Below are positions 8,330 through 16,447 of a stretch of 64,000 bases of DNA, piece after piece. This DNA comes from Rubrivivax albus. Lineage in GTDB: Bacteria; Pseudomonadota; Gammaproteobacteria; Burkholderiales; Burkholderiaceae_C. Location: assembly GCF_004016515.1 (NCBI RefSeq), contig NZ_SACT01000010.1, positions 186,001 through 250,000 on the forward strand, given 5' to 3'. The translations under genes were made by a program, and so were the position numbers. The notes beneath the pieces were generated by a model. The model was given only the letters and a program-made list of their open reading frames with translations, was not told where the DNA came from and searched no databases. How positions within the stretch are numbered: the stretch's first letter is position 1; every line of letters begins with the position of its first letter.

Positions 8330-9256
8330 TTACAGGCGCGTGGCCACGGAGGTGTAGCCGTCGGCCCGCGAGGCCACGGCGGCCGGGATCTCGCGCCCGT
8401 CCTGCGGCGTCACCGGGAACACGGCGTTGATCTGGCCGGTGCCCGACGCACCGAAGTACGGTGTGACGACCTCGGCGCGGCCGTCGTAAGCACTCCAGCC
8501 CAATGCGCCCAGCATCATCGCCGTGTCGTGCATGAAGCCTTCGCCATGGCCCTTGGCGGCGTACTCCGGCAGCATGCCGCAGAAGTCCTTCCACTCGCCG
8601 GCCTGCCACATTTCGATGACGCGACGGTCCAGCTGTTCGAGGAACGGGCTCCAGATCCTGAAGCCGTACTCCGGCGCCAGGCCGTTCTGCGCGAAACGGT
8701 GGCTCAGGCTTCCGCTGGCGAAGAAGGCGACCGTGCCGTCGTAGTGGTCCTCCACGGCCTTGCGCATGGCCCAGCCCAGGCGCGCGCTGTCGTTGAGGTA
8801 GTGCACCATGCACAGGGCCGACACCGAGACCACCTTGAAGTGCTGGTCCTGGTTCATGTAGCGCATCGGCACTAGGGTGCCGTACTCCGGGCCCAAGGTC
8901 GTGGCCGGGTGCGCCAGCGTCTCCACACCCATGTCGTTGCACGACTTCGCCAGCAGGGTGCCGAGTTCCGGATTGCCCGGGAAGCCGTAGCGCATGTTGC
9001 TGATGAAGTGCGGCAGCTCGTTGCTGGTGTAGTTGCCCTCGAAGGACGGCGCACAGTTGACGTGGTAGTTGGCGTTGACGAGCCAGTGGGTGTCGAACAC
9101 CACGATGGTGTCCACGCCCAGTTCGCGGCAGCGCCGTCCGATCTCGACGTGGCCGTCGATGGCGTCCTGGCGTGTGCCCTTGCGTGGGCCGTCGAGCTCG
9201 CTCAGGTACATCGACGGCACGTGGGTGATCTTGGCGACGAGTGCAAGCTTGCCCAT
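8330..9256 (-). CDS. hpaD: 3,4-dihydroxyphenylacetate 2,3-dioxygenase (HpaD)
   Basis: A 308-residue class III (LigB-type) extradiol dioxygenase that opens the homoprotocatechuate ring using Fe(II) or Mn(II). The N-terminal THVPSM and FDTHWLVN histidines are the usual metal-binding positions of this class. Further conserved parts are PATTLGPEYGTLVP and FFASGSLSHRF. It lies between hpaE (21 nt upstream) and hpaF. The product 5-carboxymethyl-2-hydroxymuconate semialdehyde is the substrate of HpaE. The length is slightly above the enterobacterial enzyme (~283 residues). Confidence 0.94.
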   Translation of the reverse strand: MGKLALVAKITHVPSMYLSELDGPRKGTRQDAIDGHVEIGRRCRELGVDTIVVFDTHWLVNANYHVNCAPSFEGNYTSNELPHFISNMRYGFPGNPELGTLLAKSCNDMGVETLAHPATTLGPEYGTLVPMRYMNQDQHFKVVSVSALCMVHYLNDSARLGWAMRKAVEDHYDGTVAFFASGSLSHRFAQNGLAPEYGFRIWSPFLEQLDRRVIEMWQAGEWKDFCGMLPEYAAKGHGEGFMHDTAMMLGALGWSAYDGRAEVVTPYFGASGTGQINAVFPVTPQDGREIPAAVASRADGYTSVATRL

Positions 9257-9277
9257 GTCGGTCTCCTCGGACGGTTG

Positions 9278-10735
9278 TCAGATGCCCCAGTGCGGAATGT
9301 GGTGGCCGCCCAGGCTGACAGCCACGTTCTTCGGCTCCAGGAACACCTCGTAGCTCCAGGTGCCGCCCTCGCGGCCGGTGCCGCTGGCCTTGGTGCCACC
9401 GAAGGGCTGGCGCAGGTCGCGCACGTTCTGGCTGTTGACGAAGCACATGCCGGCCTCGATGCCCGCAGCCACGCGATGCGCGCGACCGATGTTCTCGGTC
9501 CAGACGTAGCTCGACAGGCCGTAGGCGATGTCGTTGCTCTGGGCCACGGCATCGGCCTCGTCGTCGAAGGGGATCAGGCAGGCCACCGGCCCGAAGATCT
9601 CCTCCTGCGCGATGCGCATGCGGTTGTCCACATCGGCGAAGACGGTGGGCCTGACGAAGTTGCCCTGGGCCAGATGCGCCGGCAGGTCAGGCGCGTCCAG
9701 GCCGCCGCAGAGCATCGTCGCCCCCTCCTTCGGGCCGAGCTCGATGTAGCTGCGCACCTTGGCCAGGTGACCGGTGCTGATCATCGGGCCGATGATGGTC
9801 TGCTCGTCCAGCGGGTCACCCACGGTGATCCGCTTCGCGCGTTCGGCAAACTTCTGCGCGAAGTCGGCGTAGATCGACTTCTGCACCAGGATGCGGCTGC
9901 CGGCGGTGCAGCGCTCGCCGTTGTTGCTGAAGATCATGAACACGGCGGCGTCCAGCGCGCGGGCCATGTCGGCGTCGTCGAAGATCACAAACGGGCTCTT
10001 GCCGCCGAGCTCCATGCTGAACTTCTTCAGCCCCGCAGCCTGCACGATGCGGTTGCCGGTGACGGTGCTGCCGGTGAAGGAGATGGCGCGCACATCGGGG
10101 TGGCGGCACAGCGGCTCGCCGGCCTCCTTGCCGAAGCCGTGCACGATGTTCAGCACGCCCTTGGGGATGCCCGCCTCCAGGGCCAGCTCACCCAGGCGCG
10201 CGGCGGTGAGCGGACTGAGCTCGCTCATCTTCAGCACCGCGGTGTTGCCGAAGGCCAGGCAGGGGGCCACCTTCCAGGTCGCCGTCATGAACGGCACGTT
10301 CCAGGGGCTGATCAGCGCGCACACACCCACCGGGTGGAACAGCGTGTAGTTCAGGTGCGTGGGCGTCGGGTAGGTGTGGCCGTCGACGCGGGTGCACATC
10401 TCGGCGAAGTAGTAGAAGTTGTCGGCCGCGCGCGGCACCAGCTGCTTCCCGGTCTGTGCGATGACCTGGCCGGTGTCCATCGTTTCCGTGCGCGCGATCT
10501 CGGGCGCGTGGGCGGCGATCAGGTCGCCGAGCTTGCGCACGAGCTTCGCGCGCTCGGCCGCGGGTTTCGCGGCCCAGGCCGGGAACGCGGCCTTGGCGGC
10601 AGCGACGGCGGCATTCACCTCGGCCTCGCCGCCGGCGGCCACCTCGGCCAGCACGGCCTGCGTGGCGGGGTTGATCGTCTCGAAGTAGTCCTGGCCCTCG
10701 ACGGCCCGGCCGTCGATCAGGTGCTGGATGCGCAT
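9278..10735 (-). CDS. hpaE: 5-carboxymethyl-2-hydroxymuconate semialdehyde dehydrogenase (HpaE)
   Basis: A 485-residue aldehyde dehydrogenase that oxidises the ring-cleavage semialdehyde with NAD. The general-base Glu is in MELGGKSPFVIF and the nucleophilic Cys in NNGERCTAGSRI. The cofactor-binding ISPWNVPFMTATWK and SFTGSTVTGNRI segments are intact, and the C-terminus ends with the PFGGTKASGTGREGG motif. Length and context inside the hpa operon identify it as HpaE rather than a generic ALDH. A purine-rich stretch (AGGAGATCCGC on the coding strand) precedes the ATG at 10735. Confidence 0.94.
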   Translation of the reverse strand: MRIQHLIDGRAVEGQDYFETINPATQAVLAEVAAGGEAEVNAAVAAAKAAFPAWAAKPAAERAKLVRKLGDLIAAHAPEIARTETMDTGQVIAQTGKQLVPRAADNFYYFAEMCTRVDGHTYPTPTHLNYTLFHPVGVCALISPWNVPFMTATWKVAPCLAFGNTAVLKMSELSPLTAARLGELALEAGIPKGVLNIVHGFGKEAGEPLCRHPDVRAISFTGSTVTGNRIVQAAGLKKFSMELGGKSPFVIFDDADMARALDAAVFMIFSNNGERCTAGSRILVQKSIYADFAQKFAERAKRITVGDPLDEQTIIGPMISTGHLAKVRSYIELGPKEGATMLCGGLDAPDLPAHLAQGNFVRPTVFADVDNRMRIAQEEIFGPVACLIPFDDEADAVAQSNDIAYGLSSYVWTENIGRAHRVAAGIEAGMCFVNSQNVRDLRQPFGGTKASGTGREGGTWSYEVFLEPKNVAVSLGGHHIPHWGI

Positions 10736-10744
10736 GCGGATCTC

Positions 10745-11512
10745 CTAGCGTCCGAAGGGCTCGTCGCCCACGATGGTGTTGACCAGGCGGCCGAGGCCAT
10801 CGATCTCCGTGATCACCTCGTCACCGACGTTCACGTTGACCACACCGTCCGGCGTGCCGGTGAGGATGACGTCACCGGGCTGAAGCGTCATGAAGCTGCT
10901 GAGGTACTCGATCAGCGACGGGATGTCGTTGACCATGTTCGACGTGTGGCCCTGCTGCGTGACCTGGCCGTTGACCAGCGTGCGCAGCGTCAGGTCGTGC
11001 GGATCCGGCACGTCGGCCGCATCGACGAACCAGGGGCCGAGCACGGTGGCGCCGTCGCGGTTCTTCACCCGCAGGTTCGGGCGGTACCAGTTCTCCAGGT
11101 AGTCTCGGAAGGCGTAGTCGTTGCAGACGGTGTAGCCGGCCACGTGTGCCATCGCCTCCGCCGCCTTGACGTTCCGCACTGGCGCGCCGATGACCACGGC
11201 GAGCTCGCACTCGTAGTGCATGAAGCTCACGTCCTTTGGCCGGCGCGTCATGCCGCGGTGGCCCAGCAGCGCGCCCGGACCCTTGAAGAACACCAGCGGC
11301 TCGTCCTTGGCGGTGACCGTGAGTTCCTTTGAGAGCTCCTTGACGTGGTCGGCGTAGTTCAGGCCGAGCGCGATGACGGTGCCCACCTCGAACGGCGGCA
11401 GCCAGACGACGTCGGATTCGGCGAGCACGCGGCCATCGGCCAGCTGCAGGCCCCTCTGGTGCGGCTGCGCGTCGTGCAGTGCGCCGGCGTAGGCGACGCG
11501 GGCGGTCTTCAT
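10745..11512 (-). CDS. hpaG2: HpaG-type fumarylacetoacetate hydrolase-fold decarboxylase/isomerase, C-terminal-type half
   Basis: A 255-residue fumarylacetoacetate hydrolase fold protein. In enterobacteria HpaG is one protein with two such halves that carry out 5-oxopent-3-ene-1,2,5-tricarboxylate decarboxylation and isomerisation; here the halves are separate genes. Visible family segments are VIALGLNYADHVKE, the metal-binding MHYECELAVVIG, and VILTGTPDGVVNVNVGDEV. The start overlaps the end of the hpaG1-like gene by 4 nt, and hpaE begins 9 nt downstream. It acts after HpaE in the pathway. Confidence 0.9.
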   Translation of the reverse strand: MKTARVAYAGALHDAQPHQRGLQLADGRVLAESDVVWLPPFEVGTVIALGLNYADHVKELSKELTVTAKDEPLVFFKGPGALLGHRGMTRRPKDVSFMHYECELAVVIGAPVRNVKAAEAMAHVAGYTVCNDYAFRDYLENWYRPNLRVKNRDGATVLGPWFVDAADVPDPHDLTLRTLVNGQVTQQGHTSNMVNDIPSLIEYLSSFMTLQPGDVILTGTPDGVVNVNVGDEVITEIDGLGRLVNTIVGDEPFGR

Positions 11513-12216
11513 GGGTGAGCCTCCGCGGTGTCTGCGGCTTCAGCGACCAGGCGGCCTTCGAGGCGGCCGAGGGCACCCAAGCCCGCAGCCTCGATCGTGA
11601 AATTCTGCCCCGCCCGCGCCTGCGGCGCGCCGGCGATCAGGCCCAGCAGTAGCACGTCGCCCGGGCGCAGCGTCATGAACTCGGTGACGTCCTGCAGCAG
11701 GCGTGAGGCCGAGCGGACCAGGCCGTCGAACCGCACGGTCTGCACGACCTCACCGTCGACCCGAACCGACAGTTCGACAGCGTTCGGATCGGGCACCCTC
11801 GCCGCAGGCGCGACAACGGGCCCGAGCAGACAGGAGCCGTCGCGCGCACGCAGCCGCACGCTGGGGCGGTACCAGGCGGCGTGCGGGAGGCAGAGGTCGG
11901 CCACCAGGAGGACACCGGCGACATGCGCCAGCGCGTCGCCTTCGGACACGCGGCAGGCCGTGTGGCCGATCACCAGGCCGAGCGTGGCGCCGATCTCCAG
12001 CGAACCGCAGGCCGGCACCGCGACATCGGCGCCGCTGGGCGCCTGCGTGTGGCGGGGCTTGAGGTACAGCACCGGCGCCTTGGGCGGCGCCTTGTACGGC
12101 GCGGCGTGCACGGCATCGCCGAGCGCGGCCAGCGTCGCCGGGTCGTTCAGCAGCGTGCCGTAGACGACACCGGAAAGGCGGTACGGCGGCACGGCGATGG
12201 CGAGATCGGGCGTCAT
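11509..12216 (-). CDS. hpaG1: HpaG-type fumarylacetoacetate hydrolase-fold protein, N-terminal-type half
   Basis: A 235-residue second fumarylacetoacetate hydrolase-fold protein and the first gene of the hpa operon. It has the CGSLEIGATLGLVIGHTACRV region, where the usual metal-ligand E-x-E of the paralogue is degenerate, and MTLRPGDVLLLGLIAG near the end. It probably forms a complex with the neighbouring HpaG2 as the two fused halves of enterobacterial HpaG do. The 4-nt overlap with hpaG2 supports paired translation. It diverges from hpaR, with the operator region between them. Confidence 0.87.
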   Translation of the reverse strand: MTPDLAIAVPPYRLSGVVYGTLLNDPATLAALGDAVHAAPYKAPPKAPVLYLKPRHTQAPSGADVAVPACGSLEIGATLGLVIGHTACRVSEGDALAHVAGVLLVADLCLPHAAWYRPSVRLRARDGSCLLGPVVAPAARVPDPNAVELSVRVDGEVVQTVRFDGLVRSASRLLQDVTEFMTLRPGDVLLLGLIAGAPQARAGQNFTIEAAGLGALGRLEGRLVAEAADTAEAHP

Positions 12217-12243
12217 GGATGGGCCGTCATGGCCGGGTATTCA

Positions 12244-12276
12244 CTAACATGTAAACGACTCTAATTGCTAACATGT
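12244..12276. promoter_or_regulatory. Probable HpaR operator: direct repeats CTAACATGT
   Basis: The 9-nt sequence CTAACATGT occurs at 12244-12252 and 12268-12276, 24 bp apart, each with the palindromic ACATGT core. Both lie in the 64-bp divergent gap between hpaG1 and hpaR, an AT-rich island in GC-rich DNA. The second copy abuts the hpaR start. A MarR-type repressor bound here could control both directions. The assignment is by position and repeat only. Confidence 0.6.
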
Positions 12277-12280
12277 GAGC

Positions 12281-12772
12281 ATGTCAAGAGCGCCTCGATC
12301 GACCGAGCGTCCGACGACCGTGTCGTTCGCGCATCGGAACATGCCCTTGCTGCTGCTGCAGACGCGCGAATGCGTGCTCGCCCGCTTCAGGCCGGTGCTG
12401 AAGGCCCATGGGCTGACCGAGCAGCAGTGGCGCATCCTGCGCCTTCTCATGGAGACGGGGCCGCTGGAGCCGCGCCAGATCGGCCAGCGCTGCGCCATCT
12501 CGAGCCCCAGCATGGCCGGCATCCTCGCCCGCATGGAGGCGCTGGGCCTTGTGGTGCGCGAGCGGCTGGCGCACGACCAGCGGCGCCTGCGGGTGACGCC
12601 CACCGCCAGCAGCCAGGCGCTCGTGCAGCGGATCGCCCCCCGCATCGACGCCGAGTACACCGCCATCGAGGCGCAACTCGGCGCGACGCTGGTCGCCACG
12701 CTCCTGGCCACGCTCGACGAGGTCATGGCCAGGCTCGGCCCGGCCGCCGAACCGTCGGAAGACGCTGGCTGA
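12281..12772 (+). CDS. hpaR: MarR-family regulator of the hpa operon (HpaR)
   Basis: A 163-residue winged-helix MarR protein. The central region GLTEQQWRILRLLMETGPLEPRQIGQ, followed by CAISSPSMAGILARMEALGLVVRERLAHDQRR, matches HpaR/HpcR repressors, which bind homoprotocatechuate-type ligands. It diverges from the hpaG1-G2-E-D-F-H operon, as hpaR does in enterobacteria. The ATG at 12281 is preferred; a GTG two codons earlier (12275) overlaps the second operator repeat and is also possible. Autoregulation is likely from the operator position. Confidence 0.9.
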   Translation: MSRAPRSTERPTTVSFAHRNMPLLLLQTRECVLARFRPVLKAHGLTEQQWRILRLLMETGPLEPRQIGQRCAISSPSMAGILARMEALGLVVRERLAHDQRRLRVTPTASSQALVQRIAPRIDAEYTAIEAQLGATLVATLLATLDEVMARLGPAAEPSEDAG

Positions 12773-12795
12773 GGCGCCCGGTGCGCAGGCCAACC

Positions 12796-13674
12796 ATGCA
12801 AGCCGCCATCACGCCCGCGCGCCGGTTCGTCGCCTTGTGCGTGCTGCTGGCCACGATGCCGGGCCACGCCGCCGCCGCGGCACCGCTGCCGATGATCGAC
12901 GCGCACGCGCACTACACGGCCGCGGACGCCGACGTGCTGTCGCCAGCCGACATCTTGGCGCGGCTGGACGCCGCCGGCGTTCGCGGTGTCGCGATCTCCG
13001 GCACCCCGGCCGGCCTGGCACAGCGCCTGCACCGCCATGCGCCGCAGCGCGTCTGGCCCTTCCTCGGGGTCTACACCTCCGACCGCGACAAGGCCACGTG
13101 GATGCACGACGCGGGCCTGCCGCAGCGGGTGCGCGCCGAGCTGGACACCGGCCGCTGGACTGGCCTGGGCGAACTGCACCTGTTCGCACCCGACGCCAAC
13201 AGCCCGGTGTTCGCCGCACTGGTGCACCTGGCCGCCGAACGCGGCCTGGTGCTGATGCTGCACGGAGATGCCGAGGTCGTGGACCGTGCCTTCGCGCTCG
13301 CGCCGAGGCTGCGTGTGCTGTGGGCGCATCTGGGCACCGAACCGGACCCGGCGACCGTTGCGCGTACGCTGGCGCGGCACGTCGGTCGTGCACTGTGGGT
13401 GGACACCTCCGTGCGCGACGACCGCATCGCGCCCGGCGGCGTGCTGTTGCCGGCCTGGCGCGCCCTGTTCGAGCGTCACCCGGAGCGTTTCGTCGTGGCC
13501 GTCGACGCCTTCAGCACGCAGCGCTGGCAGCGCTACGGGGCCGTGGTCGACAGCATCCGCACCTGGGTCCAGGCCCTGCCGCCATCGCTTGCACAGCGCC
13601 TGCTGCACGACAACGCCGCGGCCATGCTCGGCGAACCTCCCACATCCGCGGTACCCACTGGCCGCCCCCGCTGA
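12796..13674 (+). CDS. Secreted amidohydrolase-family protein
   Basis: A 292-residue protein with an N-terminal signal peptide (residues 1-30, ending around AAAAA). A metal-dependent hydrolase (TIM-barrel) domain follows. It starts with the metal-binding MIDAHAHY motif and continues with LMLHGDAEVVD, LWAHLGT and FVVAVDAFS, positions where TatD/amidohydrolase enzymes keep His and Asp ligands. The substrate is unknown. The predicted periplasmic site is unusual for the family. It lies 23 nt after hpaR but is more likely linked to the downstream LVIVD/FixH/di-heme genes, which are also exported. Confidence 0.72.
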   Translation: MQAAITPARRFVALCVLLATMPGHAAAAAPLPMIDAHAHYTAADADVLSPADILARLDAAGVRGVAISGTPAGLAQRLHRHAPQRVWPFLGVYTSDRDKATWMHDAGLPQRVRAELDTGRWTGLGELHLFAPDANSPVFAALVHLAAERGLVLMLHGDAEVVDRAFALAPRLRVLWAHLGTEPDPATVARTLARHVGRALWVDTSVRDDRIAPGGVLLPAWRALFERHPERFVVAVDAFSTQRWQRYGAVVDSIRTWVQALPPSLAQRLLHDNAAAMLGEPPTSAVPTGRPR

Positions 13675-13728
13675 TAGAGTCGGCCGATGCCGGCCTCGCG
13701 GGCGGCCCAGGAAGCAGGAGGCCTGAGG

Positions 13729-15441
13729 ATGACTCGATCCACACTTGCGCGCGCAGGGCTCGGCCGGCCTGGCGTGCGCGGGCCACGGGCCGTGCTGGGC
13801 ATGGCCGCAGTGCTCGCCATGCTCGGCGCCGGCGCGCCTGCGGCACACGCCCACAGCGCGATGTTCCCCGACGGCTTCCGCTTCGACGACAGCAACGAGG
13901 GCCCGAGCGCCGCGCAGCTGCGCCAGCAGCGCCCGGCCAACGCGCCTGCCGGCGTGTGTGCCGGTGGCCAGGCCGACGGCTACCCCTGCAGCAAGGTCGA
14001 CCTGCGTGCCTTCGTGCCCAAGGCCTCGCTCGGCGGCGGCACGCAGAACCTCAACGACATCTGGGGCTGGACCGACCCGCTCACCGGTGCCGAGATCGCC
14101 ATCGTCGGCCGCACGCATGGCACGGCCTTCGTCGACATCAGCGTGCCCACCGCGCCGGTGCTGCTGGGTTTCCTGCCGTCGCACAACGGTGGCAGCGACG
14201 CCTGGCGCGACATCAAGGTCTATGCCGACCACGCCTTCATCGTCGCCGACGGCGGCGGCAACGCCAGCCACGGCCTGCAGGTCTTCGACCTGCGCACGCT
14301 GCGCGGCCTGCCGCCGGGTGGCACGCTCAGCGAGACGGCCCACCTGGGCACCTTCGGGCCGGCACACAACATCGCCATCAATGAGGACACCGGCTACGCC
14401 TACGTCGTGGGCAGCAACCGCTGCAGCGGCGGCCTGTACATGGTGGACGTCTCCAGCCCGCAGGCGCCGGCCTTCGCCGGCTGCTTCTCGGCCGACGGCT
14501 ACACGCACGACACGCAGTGCGTCGTCTACGCCGGGCCTGATGCCGCCTACGCCGGGCGCGAGATCTGCGTGGCCTATAACGAGGACACGGTCACCGTGGT
14601 CGACGTGACCAACAAGGCCAACCCGCAGATGCTATCCCGCACCCCGTACGCCGGCGTGCGCTACACGCACCAGGGCTGGTTCCTCGACGGCAGCCACGAC
14701 ACGATCATCGTCAACGACGAACTCGACGAGAGCAGCAACGGCCACAACACGCGGTCCTACCTGTTCGACCTGTCCGACCTGGACCGCCCGGTGGAGATCG
14801 GCCGTTACACCGGCCCCACGCCGGCCATCGACCACAACCTCTACACGCGCGACGGCTACGTCTTCGAGACCAACTACCGCGCCGGCCTGCGCATCCTCGA
14901 CGCCTCCGCGGCGCGCAGCGGCACGCTGACCGAGGTGGCCTACTTCGACACCATCCCCGGTTCCGACGCGCCGCAGTTCTCCGGCACCTGGAGCAGCTAC
15001 GTCTGGTTCGGCAGCGGCAACGTCGTGCTCAGCGACATCGGCGGCGGCCTGTTCGTCGTCGCGCCCGACTGGGACGCCATCGGCGGTGGTGGCGGCGGCA
15101 GCAGCTTCGAGAACACCACCCCGGTGGCCATCCCCGACCGCAACCTGGCCGGCGCCACCAGCGCCATCGCCGTCACGCGCAGCGGTCAGGCGGGCACGGT
15201 CGAGGTCACGGTGGACATCACGCACCCGGCCATCGGCCAGCTCATCGTGGACCTGATCTCGCCCGCCGGCACCGTGCGCAACCTGCACAACCGCACCGGC
15301 GGCAGCACCGACAACCTGCAGCAGACCTACACCGTGGACGCCGGCACCGAGGCCGCCGAGGGCACCTGGCAGCTGCGCGTGCGCGACATCCGCCGGCGGC
15401 AGACCGGCACGCTGCATGGCTGGCGCATCCGGTTCCCGTGA
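13729..15441 (+). CDS. Choice-of-anchor-B/LVIVD-repeat protein with C-terminal P-domain
   Basis: A 570-residue exported protein. A signal peptide of ~43 residues ends at AHAHS. The main part (about 45-450) is a beta-propeller-like LVIVD-repeat region with DISVPTAPVLLGFLPSH, VDVSSPQAPAFAGCF and VDVTNKANPQMLSR units. The C-terminal ~110 residues form a proprotein-convertase-type P/Homo B domain (VEVTVDITHPAIGQLIVDLISPAGT, ending GTLHGWRIRF), joined by a Gly-rich GGGGGGS linker. Several Cys residues suggest disulfides. The start at 13729 follows a good ribosome site (GCAGGAGG). The stop overlaps the next start by 4 nt (GTGA). No enzymatic motif is evident; it may be a surface or periplasmic scaffold. 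Confidence 0.8.
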   Translation: MTRSTLARAGLGRPGVRGPRAVLGMAAVLAMLGAGAPAAHAHSAMFPDGFRFDDSNEGPSAAQLRQQRPANAPAGVCAGGQADGYPCSKVDLRAFVPKASLGGGTQNLNDIWGWTDPLTGAEIAIVGRTHGTAFVDISVPTAPVLLGFLPSHNGGSDAWRDIKVYADHAFIVADGGGNASHGLQVFDLRTLRGLPPGGTLSETAHLGTFGPAHNIAINEDTGYAYVVGSNRCSGGLYMVDVSSPQAPAFAGCFSADGYTHDTQCVVYAGPDAAYAGREICVAYNEDTVTVVDVTNKANPQMLSRTPYAGVRYTHQGWFLDGSHDTIIVNDELDESSNGHNTRSYLFDLSDLDRPVEIGRYTGPTPAIDHNLYTRDGYVFETNYRAGLRILDASAARSGTLTEVAYFDTIPGSDAPQFSGTWSSYVWFGSGNVVLSDIGGGLFVVAPDWDAIGGGGGGSSFENTTPVAIPDRNLAGATSAIAVTRSGQAGTVEVTVDITHPAIGQLIVDLISPAGTVRNLHNRTGGSTDNLQQTYTVDAGTEAAEGTWQLRVRDIRRRQTGTLHGWRIRFP

Positions 15442-16442
15442 CGGGGGTGCACCGCGGCGTCCGCCAGGCCCTGGCGGCCCTGGCGATGCTGGCGGGCGGC
15501 ACCTGGGCTGCCCTGGCGGCCGGGGCGGCCGCCGGCACGCCGGCAGGCGACGCACCCGCAGTGTCGGCACCGGCCTTCGCGGCCGGGCGCGCGGCACTGG
15601 CCGCGGCAGAACGACATGCCGCCACGTCGCGCCAGGCCCTGATCGACGCGGCCGCGCTGCGGCGGGCCCTGGCGTCGCGCCGCCCGGCCGGGCCGGCGGC
15701 GACTGCCGATGCCGCCCGCCTGGAGCAGTTGCAGCGCCAAGGCGCCGAAGCGCGCGACCAGGCCGAAGCGTCGCGCCGTGACGCCGCGGCTAACTTTGCC
15801 CGCGGTCTGGCCGCCGGCTGGCCACAGTGGGTGCGCGACACCGCGCCGCTGACGCTGGACACCGACCTGCGCCAGGCCCTGGCCCCTGGCGCCGCGCACA
15901 ACGCCCGGGTGCGCAGCGTACACCCGAATATGCCGCCACCGATGGCCCAGGCACCGGTGTCACCCGCCGCGTCCGCCTCCGCGCCGCTGGACGAGGCCTT
16001 CACGCTGCAGTTCCCGATGCTGGCGTCGCAGAACCCGCCGCGCAACCTCGACATCGCGTCCTTCCAGCTGTCGCGCGACGCCCGTTTCGTGGCCCACATC
16101 GAGGTCGACACCGCGGCGGACAGGGCGTCCGACGGCCCCACCGGCGCCGCCGCGGTGCCGCTGAACCGCCTGCACCGCTGGCGGTTGCTGGTGGCCGACC
16201 TGCACGGCGCGCCGGTGCAAGGTGCGCGCATCGACGTCGGCGGCCACATGCCCGGTCACGTGCACGGCCTGCCGACCCAGCCGCGGGTGACCGGGGAGAT
16301 CGCGCCCGGTGTCTACCGCGTGGACGGCCTGAAGTTCCAGATGGACGGCTGGTGGGTGATGCAGTTCGAGATCCAGCCCGCAGCGGGCGCGGACGGCACC
16401 CTGCCGGCCCCGGACAACGTGGCCTTCAACCTCGTGTTCTGA
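15438..16442 (+). CDS. FixH/YtkA-like periplasmic protein with long N-terminal region
   Basis: A 334-residue protein with a GTG start overlapping the previous stop. An Ala-rich signal or anchor segment (residues ~10-40) is followed by a coiled-coil-prone Ala/Arg-rich stretch (45-125). The C-terminal ~90 residues carry a FixH/YtkA-type beta-sandwich: WRLLVADLHGAPVQGARIDVGGHMPGHVHGLPTQPRV, then YRVDGLKFQMDGWWVMQFEI. The Met/His-rich GGHMPGHVHGLP loop could bind copper or heme, which is an inference. The next gene, a MauG-like di-heme protein, starts 5 nt downstream, so the two probably work together in the periplasm. Confidence 0.75.
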   Translation: MTGVHRGVRQALAALAMLAGGTWAALAAGAAAGTPAGDAPAVSAPAFAAGRAALAAAERHAATSRQALIDAAALRRALASRRPAGPAATADAARLEQLQRQGAEARDQAEASRRDAAANFARGLAAGWPQWVRDTAPLTLDTDLRQALAPGAAHNARVRSVHPNMPPPMAQAPVSPAASASAPLDEAFTLQFPMLASQNPPRNLDIASFQLSRDARFVAHIEVDTAADRASDGPTGAAAVPLNRLHRWRLLVADLHGAPVQGARIDVGGHMPGHVHGLPTQPRVTGEIAPGVYRVDGLKFQMDGWWVMQFEIQPAAGADGTLPAPDNVAFNLVF

Positions 16443-16447
16443 CACCC

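Noticed and set aside
8909..11332. 807-codon open frame antisense to hpaD, hpaE and hpaG2
   Set aside because: It is the mirror of real genes in GC-rich DNA. The translation is a His/Val/Ala/Arg-rich low-complexity product and the opposite strand encodes well-known enzymes.
12268..14508. 746-codon minus-strand frame across hpaR, the amidohydrolase and the LVIVD gene
   Set aside because: It crosses three recognisable plus-strand genes and has no family-like motifs; a by-product of codon bias.
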